DNA from: Pseudanabaena sp. FACHB-2040 | Lineage (GTDB): Bacteria; Cyanobacteriota; Cyanobacteriia; Phormidesmidales; Phormidesmidaceae | Length of the DNA stretch: 64,000 nucleotides | Assembly (NCBI RefSeq): GCF_014696715.1 | Contig: NZ_JACJQO010000013.1 | Span: forward strand, 62,001-126,000 | Direction of reading: 5' to 3' | In this document: piece by piece, positions 52,398-62,460 of the stretch | Position numbering within the stretch: position 1 is the first letter of the stretch | Layout of the letters: the number at the start of each line of letters is the position of its first letter | Position numbers and translations under genes: made by a program | Notes under the pieces: model-generated | Database searches by the model: none | What the model was told of the DNA's origin: nothing | What the model saw: only the letters and a program-made list of their open reading frames with translations

Positions 52398-53795
52398 ATG
52401 CGGGTGATTGCCTATCTCTATAGCGATCCGCTTCTAGAAACGCCACCTGCAGCCGATATTTGGGGGTGGGAAGTGGATCGCGTTTATCAAGATTTTGCTG
52501 CTGTCGCCCAACCCAGCCAGCGGCCCCAGCTAGAGGCTCTCCTGGCAGACAGTGGGGTAGTCGAAGGCTGCCCTCTAGAGGCTACCGCGCCTCCAGACTA
52601 CGTGCTGCTGCGGCGACTAGATGAGCTGGGCGAGTCATTAGATGAGGTCAGCCAACGGCTCAGTGCTTTGGAGTCGCTGGGCTGTGTGGTACTAGCGGTT
52701 GAGCAGGACTATGTCAGCTATCGGGTGAGGGAAGCAAGACCTGATGACCCCAACCCAGACATCATGCACACCACTTGGCGCACTGCTCTGATGCGGCTCT
52801 CTAGCGAAATTCAGCAGCAGCAGCGGAGCCGTCGCTTGCGACAGGGCCACGCCCGCAACCGAGTAAAGGCGCTGCCCCCACCGGGCAAGGCTCCCTACGG
52901 CTACCGCCGAGGCAAAGACCGCTACGCCCTTGATCGCACTGCTGCCCCTGTTGTTAAAGAATTTTTTGAGCAGTTTTTGCTGTTTGGTTCCCTGCGCCGC
53001 GCTGTGCGGGTGCTGGAGAAGAAATACGGCAAGCGCATCTCTGTCTCTACCGGCAAACGTTGGCTAACCAACCCGGTATACCGGGGCGATTTGGCCTATC
53101 AAGATGGCGGCATTGTGCAAAATACGCACGCAGCCATTTTGTCTCGCGACGAGGCGGCTCAGATCGATCGGCTGCTGCGCCGCAACAGCCGTTTGGCCCC
53201 CCGCACAGCCAGCGCGCCTCGCTCTCTAGCCGGTCTTGTGAAGTGTCAGGCCTGCCAGTCGGGGATGAAGATTTCGCGGGTCACGGTGCCCCGGCAGCAG
53301 AAGGAGTATCTCTATCTAGCCCCCACCCACTGCGCCCAAGCCCCCAAATGTAAGTCCCTAGCCTATGAAGCAGTTTTGGCAGAGGCGATTGAGGCGATCT
53401 GCCGGGACTTGCCGAATGCGATCGCACGCCTAACCCAGCAGATGGCTCCAGCAGGCGCACCGTCCCCCCATCCCTTCAATGCTCAAATCCAGCAGAAAGA
53501 ATCTGCCCTAGACCAGCTTCCCGATCTCGTCACCAGCGGCATTCTTGACCAAGACACCGCCGATCTAAGAGCCTACAAGCTGCAAACCGAAATCGCACAG
53601 CTGCAGCAGCGGCTGGCCCAACTGCCCCCTGTCAACCTGCAAGAAATCGCGCAGACCGTCGCCATTTCCCAGTTCTGGCTTGACCTATCAGAGCCAGAGC
53701 GACGATTTTTCTTCCGAGAATTTTTGCGAGAGATCAAGGTCATTCGAGCTGATGGCGAGTGGCACATCGAGCTAGACTTTATTTTCTTTGGATAA
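52398..53795 (+). CDS. XisF-like large serine recombinase with degraded active site
   Basis: A 465-residue protein with the three parts of a large serine recombinase: resolvase-like N-terminus (1-100), recombinase domain (about 150-270, 'PPPGKAPYGYRRGKDRY', 'RWLTNPVYRGDLAY') and zinc-ribbon ('KCQACQSGMK ... HCAQAPKCKS') with a coiled coil. XisF excises the fdxN element in heterocysts. Here the resolvase part keeps Ser9 ('YLYSD'), Arg42 ('QRPQLEALLAD') and Asp75, but the DRLxR motif reads 'DELGE' (Glu76, Glu79) and no Arg precedes the Ser. It may be inactive or act as a regulator. No attachment sites or element ends are visible. Confidence 0.83.
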   Translation: MRVIAYLYSDPLLETPPAADIWGWEVDRVYQDFAAVAQPSQRPQLEALLADSGVVEGCPLEATAPPDYVLLRRLDELGESLDEVSQRLSALESLGCVVLAVEQDYVSYRVREARPDDPNPDIMHTTWRTALMRLSSEIQQQQRSRRLRQGHARNRVKALPPPGKAPYGYRRGKDRYALDRTAAPVVKEFFEQFLLFGSLRRAVRVLEKKYGKRISVSTGKRWLTNPVYRGDLAYQDGGIVQNTHAAILSRDEAAQIDRLLRRNSRLAPRTASAPRSLAGLVKCQACQSGMKISRVTVPRQQKEYLYLAPTHCAQAPKCKSLAYEAVLAEAIEAICRDLPNAIARLTQQMAPAGAPSPHPFNAQIQQKESALDQLPDLVTSGILDQDTADLRAYKLQTEIAQLQQRLAQLPPVNLQEIAQTVAISQFWLDLSEPERRFFFREFLREIKVIRADGEWHIELDFIFFG

Positions 53796-53869
53796 TGCCA
53801 AGAATAGAGAATCCCGAACAGAATCAGCCAGCCGTGACAAGGTAAAAGCAAAGACTACTGACAGGCATC

Positions 53870-54220
53870 GTGACCCATTCCGACTCCAATACCCCGCCCC
53901 GCCGCCGCTTCGTTGCTATTTGCCAGAACCGATCCTGCCTGCGCAGTCGCTCTGACCAGGTGCTGGCCGCCTTTCAACAGCACCAGTCCGACACCCTCAT
54001 GGTGGCAGGCAGTGGCTGCATGGGGCAATGCGGTTCGGGGCCGATGGTCAGAGTCATGCCCGACGGCACCTGGTACTGCCGAGTGAGCCCAAAGGATGTA
54101 CCCAAAATCGTCACCGAGCACCTTGAGAACGATCGGCCCGTCAAGCGATTGCTTCACCCCCGATTTCATCCTCAGTTCGATGCCTCATCCTTTCCCCAAC
54201 CCCCTCTGTCAGACCAGTAA
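53870..54220 (+). CDS. Thioredoxin-like 2Fe-2S ferredoxin protein
   Basis: A 116-residue protein of the (2Fe-2S) ferredoxin domain family. The four Cys ligands are in 'AICQNRSCLR' and 'GSGCMGQCGSGP'. Homologues occur beside or within hydrogenase and NADH-dehydrogenase subunits, and free in cyanobacteria. The start is GTG at 53870. It lies 74 nt downstream of the recombinase-like gene on the same strand. Redox partner unknown. Confidence 0.88.
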   Translation: MTHSDSNTPPRRRFVAICQNRSCLRSRSDQVLAAFQQHQSDTLMVAGSGCMGQCGSGPMVRVMPDGTWYCRVSPKDVPKIVTEHLENDRPVKRLLHPRFHPQFDASSFPQPPLSDQ

Positions 54221-54246
54221 ACTGACTTGAGCCTCAGGGAAAAAGA

Positions 54247-54777
54247 CTACCGCACCATATAGGTGCCAAACATGATGTACTCATCACTCTGAGCTTTTTG
54301 CTCGTTTTCGTAAAAGGCAACTTCTACCTCAGTCACCGCTCCTGCTGGGTTGGTCTGGGGAATGAGCTTGATGTAGGGGTTGGCCGTATCGAAAAAGACC
54401 GGCACCGGGTCTAGCCTCAGCAGGTATCCGTTATCTGTTCCCACCACAGAGTAGTCGCTAGTCTGACCACTGCTCCAGGTGATCTGATCAGGCCCAACGG
54501 TCATTGGCCCAAACTCAAACAGCACATTGCTGAGCGGGTCCCACTGCTGTACAAGGGTTACGGGTAACTGACTGGTGTTGGTTGCCACCGTATCAGGAGC
54601 CGCAACTGGCACCTCCGGCTGAGGCGGCGCAGTCTCCACTACCGGATCGGGCACAGGGCTAACAGCTGACTCTGGAGCTGCTGCCAGACTTGGCTCCGGG
54701 CTGCTAGTCTGCTGGCCCCGGCATCCTGATACCAGAAAAAGGGTAGCGACCATTAACCCCAAGGCCAACTGGTTCAT
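54247..54777 (-). CDS. Lipoprotein of unknown function
   Basis: A 176-residue protein from the ATG at 54777. The lipobox 'LFLVSGC' ends a signal peptide starting at 'MNQLALGLMVATL'; the longer frame back to 54867 adds 30 residues before this signal and is unlikely. After a Pro/Ser/Ala-rich linker comes a strand-rich domain ('LVQQWDPLSNVLFEFG', 'VEVAFYENEQKAQSDEYIMF'). It is convergent with the 2Fe-2S gene. Function unknown. Confidence 0.75.
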   Translation of the reverse strand: MNQLALGLMVATLFLVSGCRGQQTSSPEPSLAAAPESAVSPVPDPVVETAPPQPEVPVAAPDTVATNTSQLPVTLVQQWDPLSNVLFEFGPMTVGPDQITWSSGQTSDYSVVGTDNGYLLRLDPVPVFFDTANPYIKLIPQTNPAGAVTEVEVAFYENEQKAQSDEYIMFGTYMVR

Positions 54778-55131
54778 TTGGCTGCTACGCCTACCAGCAG
54801 GGTTGTTTGTTTTGAAAGAAAGGTTGGATGTCAAATCAACAGTCCAGGTTCGCAGGTTCAGCATCATTCACTCCGTGAGCAGTCCTCAAAGACTTGACTG
54901 GCCGCAATGCCAATTCATTCTCACGACTTTTGTCTTGAGGATCAATTAACTTAAGGATTTAGGCAAATTCTGCCATCGGTTCTAGTGGTTGAAGCGAGAA
55001 CTGCTGGCAAGAACCCATTGCCCAGGGCCACTGTCAACTAAATCCTATAACTCCATGGTGAAGACCCAGACAGAAATTGCGGGCCTAAGTGGACCGCTTG
55101 CCAAACCGGCTATCTTCTTTTTGACCAATCG

Positions 55132-56573
<1,442 letters not shown>

Positions 56574-56858
56574 ATGTTATCTCTGCCATATGTCGAGCCG
56601 TCCGGCTTCCCAGCCGAGACGGCAAGTCCTCTATTGCTTGCTGCGCCAACCCTTCGGGCCGGACACGATCCGCTGCGCCATATTTTGCTGGGGTCACCCG
56701 CTGCGGTGGAGCAGGCGATCAATCGTCTGCATGTTGTGCAATATGCAGAGCAGTTTCGCTGGAGCCGCATTATTCAGGTGCCGCCTACGGGCCTGGTGAT
56801 TTCGCCCCGCCAAGGGGAGGTGATGCGCTACCTAATTTGCGACCCACCGCAAGGTTAG
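56574..56858 (+). CDS. Small conserved cyanobacterial hypothetical protein
   Basis: A 94-residue protein with 'DPLRHILLGSPAAVEQAINR' and 'LHVVQYAEQFRWSRIIQVPP', a pattern I recognise from small cyanobacterial proteins whose role is unknown. A good ribosome site (GGAGGA, about 56561-56566) lies seven bases before the ATG at 56574, which decides this start over the TTG at 56559. A HIP1-built hairpin follows at 56878-56923. Confidence 0.7.
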   Translation: MLSLPYVEPSGFPAETASPLLLAAPTLRAGHDPLRHILLGSPAAVEQAINRLHVVQYAEQFRWSRIIQVPPTGLVISPRQGEVMRYLICDPPQG

Positions 56859-56877
56859 GCTAGGGCTGAATAGAGGG

Positions 56878-56923
56878 GTGCGATCGCAAGCCAGAGTTGA
56901 GGTGAACTGGGTTGCGATCGCGC
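56878..56923 (+). terminator. Hairpin formed by two HIP1 copies
   Basis: GCGATCGCAA (56880-56889) pairs perfectly with TTGCGATCGC (56912-56921); the flanks extend it by two more pairs, one a G-T wobble. The loop is 22 nt. TTTATT follows on the plus strand. It starts 19 nt after the stop of the small gene at 56574-56858, so it is a likely terminator. Confidence 0.65.
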
Positions 56924-56969
56924 CTTTATTGATACGAAAAAATGAAGTTCCAGCATAAGAGCTAGTGGC

Positions 56970-57113
56970 ATGTCAGATAGATTTTGGCAGGTCTACAGTG
57001 CAAAGAAATCTGTGCCACCTGAATCAGATCTAGAGAAAAGCAACATAGCTCAAGCCCTAACACAAGAGAAACTTAGCGAGAACTGTAAAGCAAGTGACAG
57101 CAAATATATATAG
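56970..57113 (+). CDS. Possible 47-residue small protein
   Basis: A short open frame in an otherwise empty region, with a possible Shine-Dalgarno site (AAGAG) eight bases upstream. The product would be charged and helical, with one Trp and one Cys. There is no family match, and chance occurrence is quite possible. Confidence 0.25.
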   Translation: MSDRFWQVYSAKKSVPPESDLEKSNIAQALTQEKLSENCKASDSKYI

Positions 57114-57219
57114 ACAAAGCAAAGATTACTAGGAATTTGGTATGGCCTGATTGCTAAACCGAATGCTTCTGCATTTTGTAGAGGTGTGGTAATCCCTGTT
57201 TTGTATAAGACTTAGAGAA

Positions 57220-58944
57220 ATGACAAATCAGTTCTATAGGGTGTTTACTGGTTCAGCATGCTTGCTTGTGCTGTCACCATTTTTTCTGCCAGCCGCTGCA
57301 CTAGCTGCAACTTTCAAGTTAGAAGATGCCTCCGTAAGAAGTATCAACGATGCCTTTAGTTCAGGTGCATTGTCCTCGGAGAGCTTAACTCAACTTTACT
57401 TAAACCGAATTGATGCGTACGAAGGACAACTCAATAACTTTGCCTACATCAATCCTAATGCTTTGGAAGAAGCAAGATCCCTTGATATAGAACGGCAAAC
57501 CTTTGGGCCACGTAGCCCTTTGCATGGTATTCCTGTGCTTCTGAAAGACAATATTGATACTTTTGATATGCCCACGACGGCGGGTTCTCTTGCCCTTGAA
57601 GGCTCAACTCCATCGGATGATGCCTTTATCACTACGCTCTTAAGAGAGTCTGGAGCAGTCATTTTAGGTAAGGCAAGCCTGACTGAGTATGCTAACTTCC
57701 TAGCCAATGGCATGCCCGCTGGCTACTCGTCGTTAAACGGTTACACCTTCAACCCCTACAACCCATTTCCGCTACCTGAAGGAGATGGCAGACCAGTACT
57801 CTCCCCAGGCGGCTCTAGTGCAGGATCAGCAGCGGCTGTTGCAGCGAATCTGGTTCCCCTTTCCATAGGAACAGAAACTTCGGGCTCTATCCTCAGCCCA
57901 GGCAACCAAAACTCCATTGTTGGCATCAAACCAACCGTTGGCCTGATCAGCCGGGATGGAATTATCCCCATTGCCGCAAGTCAAGATACGGCTGGCCCCT
58001 TCGGCAAAACTGTCGAAGATGTAGCGTACCTCTTAGGCGCTCTCACAGGCGTTGATCCAAGTGATCCTGCAACAGCAGCAAGTGAAGGGCTATTTTTTGA
58101 AGACTACACCCAGTTTCTAGATAAAACGGCTCTCAAGGGTGCTCGCATTGGAATTCCCAAAGAGTTCTTTTGGGAGGGACTTTCGGAAGAGCAGATTGGG
58201 ATCGCTGAAGAAGCCTTAGCTACAATGCAAAGCCTCGGTGCAGAACTTGTATTCGAGGAAATTGAAACAGTTGATGAGCTTTCTAACTTTAGCTCCTCTG
58301 TTCTTTCCTATGAGTTCAAGCGCGACTTGAACGCTTATTTGGCTAGCTTAGGGCCAGATGCTCCTGTCAAAACCCTAGCAGACGTAATCGCATTTAATGA
58401 AGCCAACGCAGAGGTCGCTTTAAAGTACGGACAAGCTCGTGCTCTGGCGGCCGAGGAGAAAGACTTAGCACCAGGAAGCGAGGATACCCTACAGTATTTA
58501 GCCGATAGAGCAACTGATTTACTGTTGGCTAAAGAACAAGGGATCGATGCCTACATCGACACCTACGACCTTGATGCTGTTCTATTCCCGGCTACTCGGG
58601 GAGCTTCTATCGGAGCCAAAGCCGGATATCCAAGCATCATCGTGCCAGGCGGCTACCTAAGTGATGGAACACCCTATGGCATTACCTTCTTAACCAAAGC
58701 TTATGAGGAGCCAACTCTGATCAGCTTTGGATACGCTTATGAGCAGGCTTCCCAAAAGCGGGTTTCTCCATCTCTGTTCCCTGCACTCCCAGGCGAGACA
58801 ATTGACTACGAAAAAGTGCCCGAGCCAGGTTTCATTCCGGCACTCGTGGGAATTGGCACTGTGCTAATAGCAACGAGGAGACTGCGGCGTAAGCAGTTGG
58901 GCTATGCGGTTTGTAACGAGACCGTCAGCGCATCTGACGCTTAG
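57220..58944 (+). CDS. Secreted amidase-signature enzyme with PEP-CTERM tail
   Basis: A 574-residue amidase-family hydrolase with a Sec signal peptide (cleavage after 'AAALAA', about residue 30). The Ser-cisSer-Lys triad is complete: Lys109 ('LLKDNID'), Ser199 ('SPGGSSAGS') and Ser223 ('TETSGSI'). Near the C-terminus, residues 533-536 are 'VPEP', followed by a hydrophobic helix and 'RRLRRK', the pattern of PEP-CTERM sorting to the exosortase; about 16 residues follow it. Substrate unknown (peptide amide, glutamyl-amide or similar). A hairpin terminator lies at 58952-58987. Confidence 0.88.
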   Translation: MTNQFYRVFTGSACLLVLSPFFLPAAALAATFKLEDASVRSINDAFSSGALSSESLTQLYLNRIDAYEGQLNNFAYINPNALEEARSLDIERQTFGPRSPLHGIPVLLKDNIDTFDMPTTAGSLALEGSTPSDDAFITTLLRESGAVILGKASLTEYANFLANGMPAGYSSLNGYTFNPYNPFPLPEGDGRPVLSPGGSSAGSAAAVAANLVPLSIGTETSGSILSPGNQNSIVGIKPTVGLISRDGIIPIAASQDTAGPFGKTVEDVAYLLGALTGVDPSDPATAASEGLFFEDYTQFLDKTALKGARIGIPKEFFWEGLSEEQIGIAEEALATMQSLGAELVFEEIETVDELSNFSSSVLSYEFKRDLNAYLASLGPDAPVKTLADVIAFNEANAEVALKYGQARALAAEEKDLAPGSEDTLQYLADRATDLLLAKEQGIDAYIDTYDLDAVLFPATRGASIGAKAGYPSIIVPGGYLSDGTPYGITFLTKAYEEPTLISFGYAYEQASQKRVSPSLFPALPGETIDYEKVPEPGFIPALVGIGTVLIATRRLRRKQLGYAVCNETVSASDA

Positions 58945-59259
58945 CAGAATCAGTTTGATGCGTTGTGCTAGCGCAACGCATCAAACTCTTACAGAAAAAA
59001 TGCTTTACAACTTAACCTGCACATCCTGCGATCGCAATCCTCAAAGCAGAACAAGCCCTGAGCGATCGCGTCCGATTCATTTCCACCACCCTGCACGAGC
59101 CCCCCAAGAGCCTCGTCCTGAGTTTTGAAGACTGAGCTAAGCCGTTGCAAAATTTTACAAAACTTGCGGCAGAGCTAGTCTGAAATTTATCACTCCGCTG
59201 GGGTACTCTCTCTTATACCCTAAGGAAGACGGCAGACCCCGTCGTCAGGAGCGATCGCA
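58945..59259. other. Intergenic region with terminator and HIP1 copies
   Basis: About 315 nt. It holds the amidase terminator (58952-58987), two HIP1 octamers near 59028 and 59080, and the ribosome site of the next small gene. A 74-codon frame (58904-59128) crosses the terminator and is not supported. Confidence 0.55.
58952..58987 (+). terminator. 14-bp hairpin after the amidase gene
   Basis: AGTTTGATGCGTTG (58952-58965) pairs perfectly with CAACGCATCAAACT (58974-58987), 8-nt loop. It lies 7 nt past the stop codon. CTTAC follows without a long T-run. Confidence 0.75.
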
Positions 59260-59481
59260 ATGAAGCTAGAAAGAATCGGTGATGACATGATTCTGTTTTG
59301 CGGCAACATCCGAGATGTGAAGGATGAAGTTGCGACCGCAGCCCAAGCCGCCAGAGAGGCGGGGGCCAAGTATTTGACGATCTGGCCGACCGATGCGGTT
59401 GCGATCGCAAAGGGACAGCGACCTTTGACAATGGAGGCTAACCTGCCCCAAAAGCTCCGAGACGCCCGCGAGGCGATCTAA
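59260..59481 (+). CDS. Small hypothetical protein
   Basis: A 73-residue soluble protein ('MKLERIGDDMILFCGNIRDV', then a helix with Ala/Glu repeats and 'TIWPTDAVAIAKGQRPL'). A clear ribosome site AGGAG (59247-59251) precedes the ATG at 59260, with a HIP1 octamer between them. No family recognised. It is convergent with the methyltransferase gene, 10 nt away. Confidence 0.6.
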   Translation: MKLERIGDDMILFCGNIRDVKDEVATAAQAAREAGAKYLTIWPTDAVAIAKGQRPLTMEANLPQKLRDAREAI

Positions 59482-59491
59482 AGGTCAGAAA

Positions 59492-60253
59492 TTAAGCGGC
59501 TTGAAGCACATAAAACGAATAGCCGTACGTGTCGCTGTAGTGCCGAAAGATATCCATTTCGGCCTCAACTTCTTGAATGACCGATCCCATCGCCTCATCT
59601 GCGTCTGCTTTGATAAAGGCTATCTTCTCTTTGAGCGGATTGTAGTAGTTCTCCCACCAAGCAGACGCGGGCAGCCGATGGATAGCCAGAACCCTAAAGC
59701 CAGCCGCCACAGCTTTTTCAGAGTTCTCTGCTTCGGTTGAAATGGCCGGGTAGGCATTCGTCCAATAGTTCCAAACTGGTTCGGGAATATCTTTTGAAAA
59801 CCAGCTAATCTCTGATATTACCGCCAGGCCATTGCTAGCCAGCAGTGGCCTCCAAGCCCTCAGTGCGCCAAAAAAAGTCAGGTTGTACGCTGCCCCTTCA
59901 GACCACAAAAGATCGATAGAGGCTGGCGGCCAGTTCAGACTGCCCATATCGCCCTGCACCGTCTGAACCCGATCTCGCAGGCCTCGCGCCTCAGCATGCG
60001 CCTCAAGCTCATCGAGAAAGGCTTGAGAAAAGTCAACGGCACAGACCTTGGCTTTGAACCACTCAATTAGGACAAAGGTTCCGGCCCCAGTACCACTTCC
60101 AAGGTCTGCAATGCGCGGTTTTTGGGGCAATTCTGGCAGCAGCGAAAGGATATGCTTTGAGAAAGCTGCATCCCCTGGCCCTTGACGATCCAAACTCCGG
60201 TGTAGGTCGATCAGCGCAGCAATGTGCTTGTCAGATTCTTTCATGGCTGACAT
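59492..60253 (-). CDS. Class I SAM-dependent methyltransferase
   Basis: A 253-residue methyltransferase of the Rossmann type. Motif I is 'IADLGSGTGAGTFVLIEWF', followed by acidic strand-2 'VCAVDFS' and 'VQGDMGSLNWPPASIDLLWS' (motif II/post-I). The substrate is unknown. The two Met codons at 60253 and 60244 are possible starts. It lies 120 nt downstream of the PAD gene on the same strand and may share its transcript. Confidence 0.87.
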   Translation of the reverse strand: MSAMKESDKHIAALIDLHRSLDRQGPGDAAFSKHILSLLPELPQKPRIADLGSGTGAGTFVLIEWFKAKVCAVDFSQAFLDELEAHAEARGLRDRVQTVQGDMGSLNWPPASIDLLWSEGAAYNLTFFGALRAWRPLLASNGLAVISEISWFSKDIPEPVWNYWTNAYPAISTEAENSEKAVAAGFRVLAIHRLPASAWWENYYNPLKEKIAFIKADADEAMGSVIQEVEAEMDIFRHYSDTYGYSFYVLQAA

Positions 60254-60373
60254 CTTAAAGAAGCATTAGCCATCAGTGTCTACCCAGAGGGGCACCCAGC
60301 GCTAGACTTCGCGCGGTTGTTGCGTTCTCAAAGTTTAATTGGGGCAAAAAACTGAAAAACGAGGCATTAGCAG

Positions 60374-62374
60374 TTAGGGTTGCGCCAGGTATTCTGGCTC
60401 TACCTCCCACCAGTTTTGGGCGAAGGGTTGACGGTTGGCATTAGTGCCACAATGAATTTCTCCACCTTCTCGAAAATAGGGGTCCCAATCATCGATAAAG
60501 TGACAGGCTAAACCCAAAGGCCCCAGAACCCTTTCAACGTAAGCCTCAAACTGGCACTGACCCTCAACCTGGGGGCCGAATGGTTTAGGAATAGCCAGAT
60601 GCTGCTTGAGAACAAGCATGTTGACCATGTTGGGGAAGAAAGCCTCTGCTCGCCCGTCATCGTCGTCATACAGAGCGGGCAGCTCGATAATGTCGTCTTC
60701 CTCTAGCCCCAGCTCTTGTTGCAAAGCCTCTCGATTCCAGTTGATGCATTCCTGGAAGCGCTGATTGTGGCTTGCTAATTCTGAGTTGTCGAGAACGTCT
60801 GCCACGCTGATGTCAGCCGGTTTTTGGTAGAGGCATTTGCCCTGCCGTAATAGGGTCTGGGAATGGCCTTTATCACGTAACTGCTTAAGCAGGTCGTAGC
60901 ACTTGTTAGGGCTAGCAAGAAGCAGCTTGAACCCTTTGCCATCGGGAGCCGGGACGAAGTTCATAAACTCGTCAATATGACCTACGCTCAGCCAATCGGA
61001 GAAGATTTCAAAGGGGGCCTGGATCTTTTGAGCATAGAAAAAGTCCCGCAAAACCTTTAACTTGCGGCGCGGGTCTTCAACCACTTCTGGCCGAGTTCCC
61101 CCAAATATCAGACGACCGAAGGGATACTCTACACCGTTTACGGTTACGGGCGGAGAGACCTCTAGATTGCCGAAGGAGTCTAATTTGGTGACAGGGTGGC
61201 AGCTCTTGCGAATCACGTAGCCGAAGTCGCTGCCGATTAGCTGTCGGTTAGTTAGGTGATCCAATCCACGATCGCGCGGTGAATCTAGCACGACGTGAAT
61301 GAATTTGCCGGGTGCCTGGGCGTATCCAATCTCAATTTCATCGCGCATCCAGGGATCGTCCTTATGGAATTCATAGGGAACCGGATCGATCTGCACGTTA
61401 GCCTGGCTAGCAACCTTTCTTAGATCCTCAATAAATCCTTCGTTTTTTGCCTTAGACAGGCGAGAGACAAAGACTGTGATGGGGTCTAAGGTATTGGGCG
61501 TTACTATCCAGGGGGCAATTCGAAAGACAACGCGATCGCTATGGATAGTTTCCCCGCCTTTGACTAGGTCTAGATAAACCTCGACCAGGCCATCAAAATC
61601 GAAGTCAGGGTAGCTTATTCCCTTGATAGCCAGAAGAATGTCTCGATCGGTATCTCTAATTTTGGCGCGTAATCGGTTTGGGCTAATTAGCTCATAGCCA
61701 GTCTTGGCAAGGTCGTCATAAATGCAGATTCTTTGAGCCGTATCCCTGCTTACTGATAGGTAGACCTCGCAGCCAGAGGGCAAGTCTCTTAAGCCAACTC
61801 TGCGAACAATCATAAAGCTAGAGTCTTTTAGATCCGGTAGTCCCCTTAGCTGTTTATTTGAGTCATACCGACTGTCAGAGTGCACATGGTCACGGTCAGT
61901 ACTGGTAATTAGAATTGCGCCATGACCGCTAGTTCCCCAGCGCCAATCGCCTTTGTGAGGGTTATTATCGTCGACAATTCCATCGCGGTTGGCGTCTACA
62001 TCTAAACAGACTCGCAGACAGGTCAGATCAAGCTGTACCTGGCTCAGTTCATGGCCCGAATCGTCTTGAAACGTGATTTCTAATGATCGATCTTTTAGCC
62101 GGTCGCTAAAGGTTCTTGCTAGCAGAGCAATTTCTGGCAGTTGTGCGAGCGGAACTGCCGTTTGTGTATCAATCTGCTGATTTAGCTCAAGGTCAAAGTA
62201 GAGCTCAATCTCTCCCCAGGTTTTGAAGCTGACAACTGCATCTTCGGTAGGGGCCAGATCTTTTAGGGAAATTTGTAGGGGCTGGCCGACAACTAAAATA
62301 TCCTCATAACTTCTGCTTTTCTCCCGGCTTAGACGAAGCTCGTTTGAAGTATCGAGCTGAAGTAGATTTCTCAT
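60374..62374 (-). CDS. Peptidylarginine deiminase (animal PAD type)
   Basis: Converts protein-bound arginine to citrulline, needing calcium in animals. The 666 residues are close in length to human PAD4 (663) and similar along most of it. Catalytic residues equal those of the animal enzymes: Asp345 ('PWMRDEIEIGY'), His466 and Asp468 ('SVGHIDEFMNFVPAP'), Cys642 ('GEIHCGTNANR'). Substrate-site Arg367 and Arg369 ('DSPRDRGL') and Trp342 are kept. The calcium-binding middle region is recognisable ('DVDANRDGIVDDNNPHKGDW', 'GHGAILITSTDRDHV'). The N-terminal domain is shorter and divergent. A SAM methyltransferase follows. Confidence 0.96.
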   Translation of the reverse strand: MRNLLQLDTSNELRLSREKSRSYEDILVVGQPLQISLKDLAPTEDAVVSFKTWGEIELYFDLELNQQIDTQTAVPLAQLPEIALLARTFSDRLKDRSLEITFQDDSGHELSQVQLDLTCLRVCLDVDANRDGIVDDNNPHKGDWRWGTSGHGAILITSTDRDHVHSDSRYDSNKQLRGLPDLKDSSFMIVRRVGLRDLPSGCEVYLSVSRDTAQRICIYDDLAKTGYELISPNRLRAKIRDTDRDILLAIKGISYPDFDFDGLVEVYLDLVKGGETIHSDRVVFRIAPWIVTPNTLDPITVFVSRLSKAKNEGFIEDLRKVASQANVQIDPVPYEFHKDDPWMRDEIEIGYAQAPGKFIHVVLDSPRDRGLDHLTNRQLIGSDFGYVIRKSCHPVTKLDSFGNLEVSPPVTVNGVEYPFGRLIFGGTRPEVVEDPRRKLKVLRDFFYAQKIQAPFEIFSDWLSVGHIDEFMNFVPAPDGKGFKLLLASPNKCYDLLKQLRDKGHSQTLLRQGKCLYQKPADISVADVLDNSELASHNQRFQECINWNREALQQELGLEEDDIIELPALYDDDDGRAEAFFPNMVNMLVLKQHLAIPKPFGPQVEGQCQFEAYVERVLGPLGLACHFIDDWDPYFREGGEIHCGTNANRQPFAQNWWEVEPEYLAQP

Positions 62375-62460
62375 CAGTTGTGGCCATCGCCTATTGCACC
62401 TTTTCTAGGGTCTCATGCCTGATTTTGCAGGTATATCCTCCCTAGTAGAGAGAGCGGCTA

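Larger units (their letters stand above)
56864..57219. other. Intergenic region with a possible 47-codon ORF
   Basis: About 355 nt. After the HIP1 hairpin, a short plus-strand frame runs 56970-57113: ATG, 47 codons ('MSDRFWQVYSAKKS', C-terminal 'SENCKASDSKYI'), stop TAG. AAGAG lies eight bases before its ATG. It is hydrophilic, Lys/Glu-rich and has no homologue known to me. The AT-rich part (57100-57215) probably holds the promoter of the amidase gene. Confidence 0.45.

Noticed and set aside
52398-53869. Excision element or att sites for the XisF-like gene
   Set aside because: No matching direct repeats or interrupted gene were found around it.
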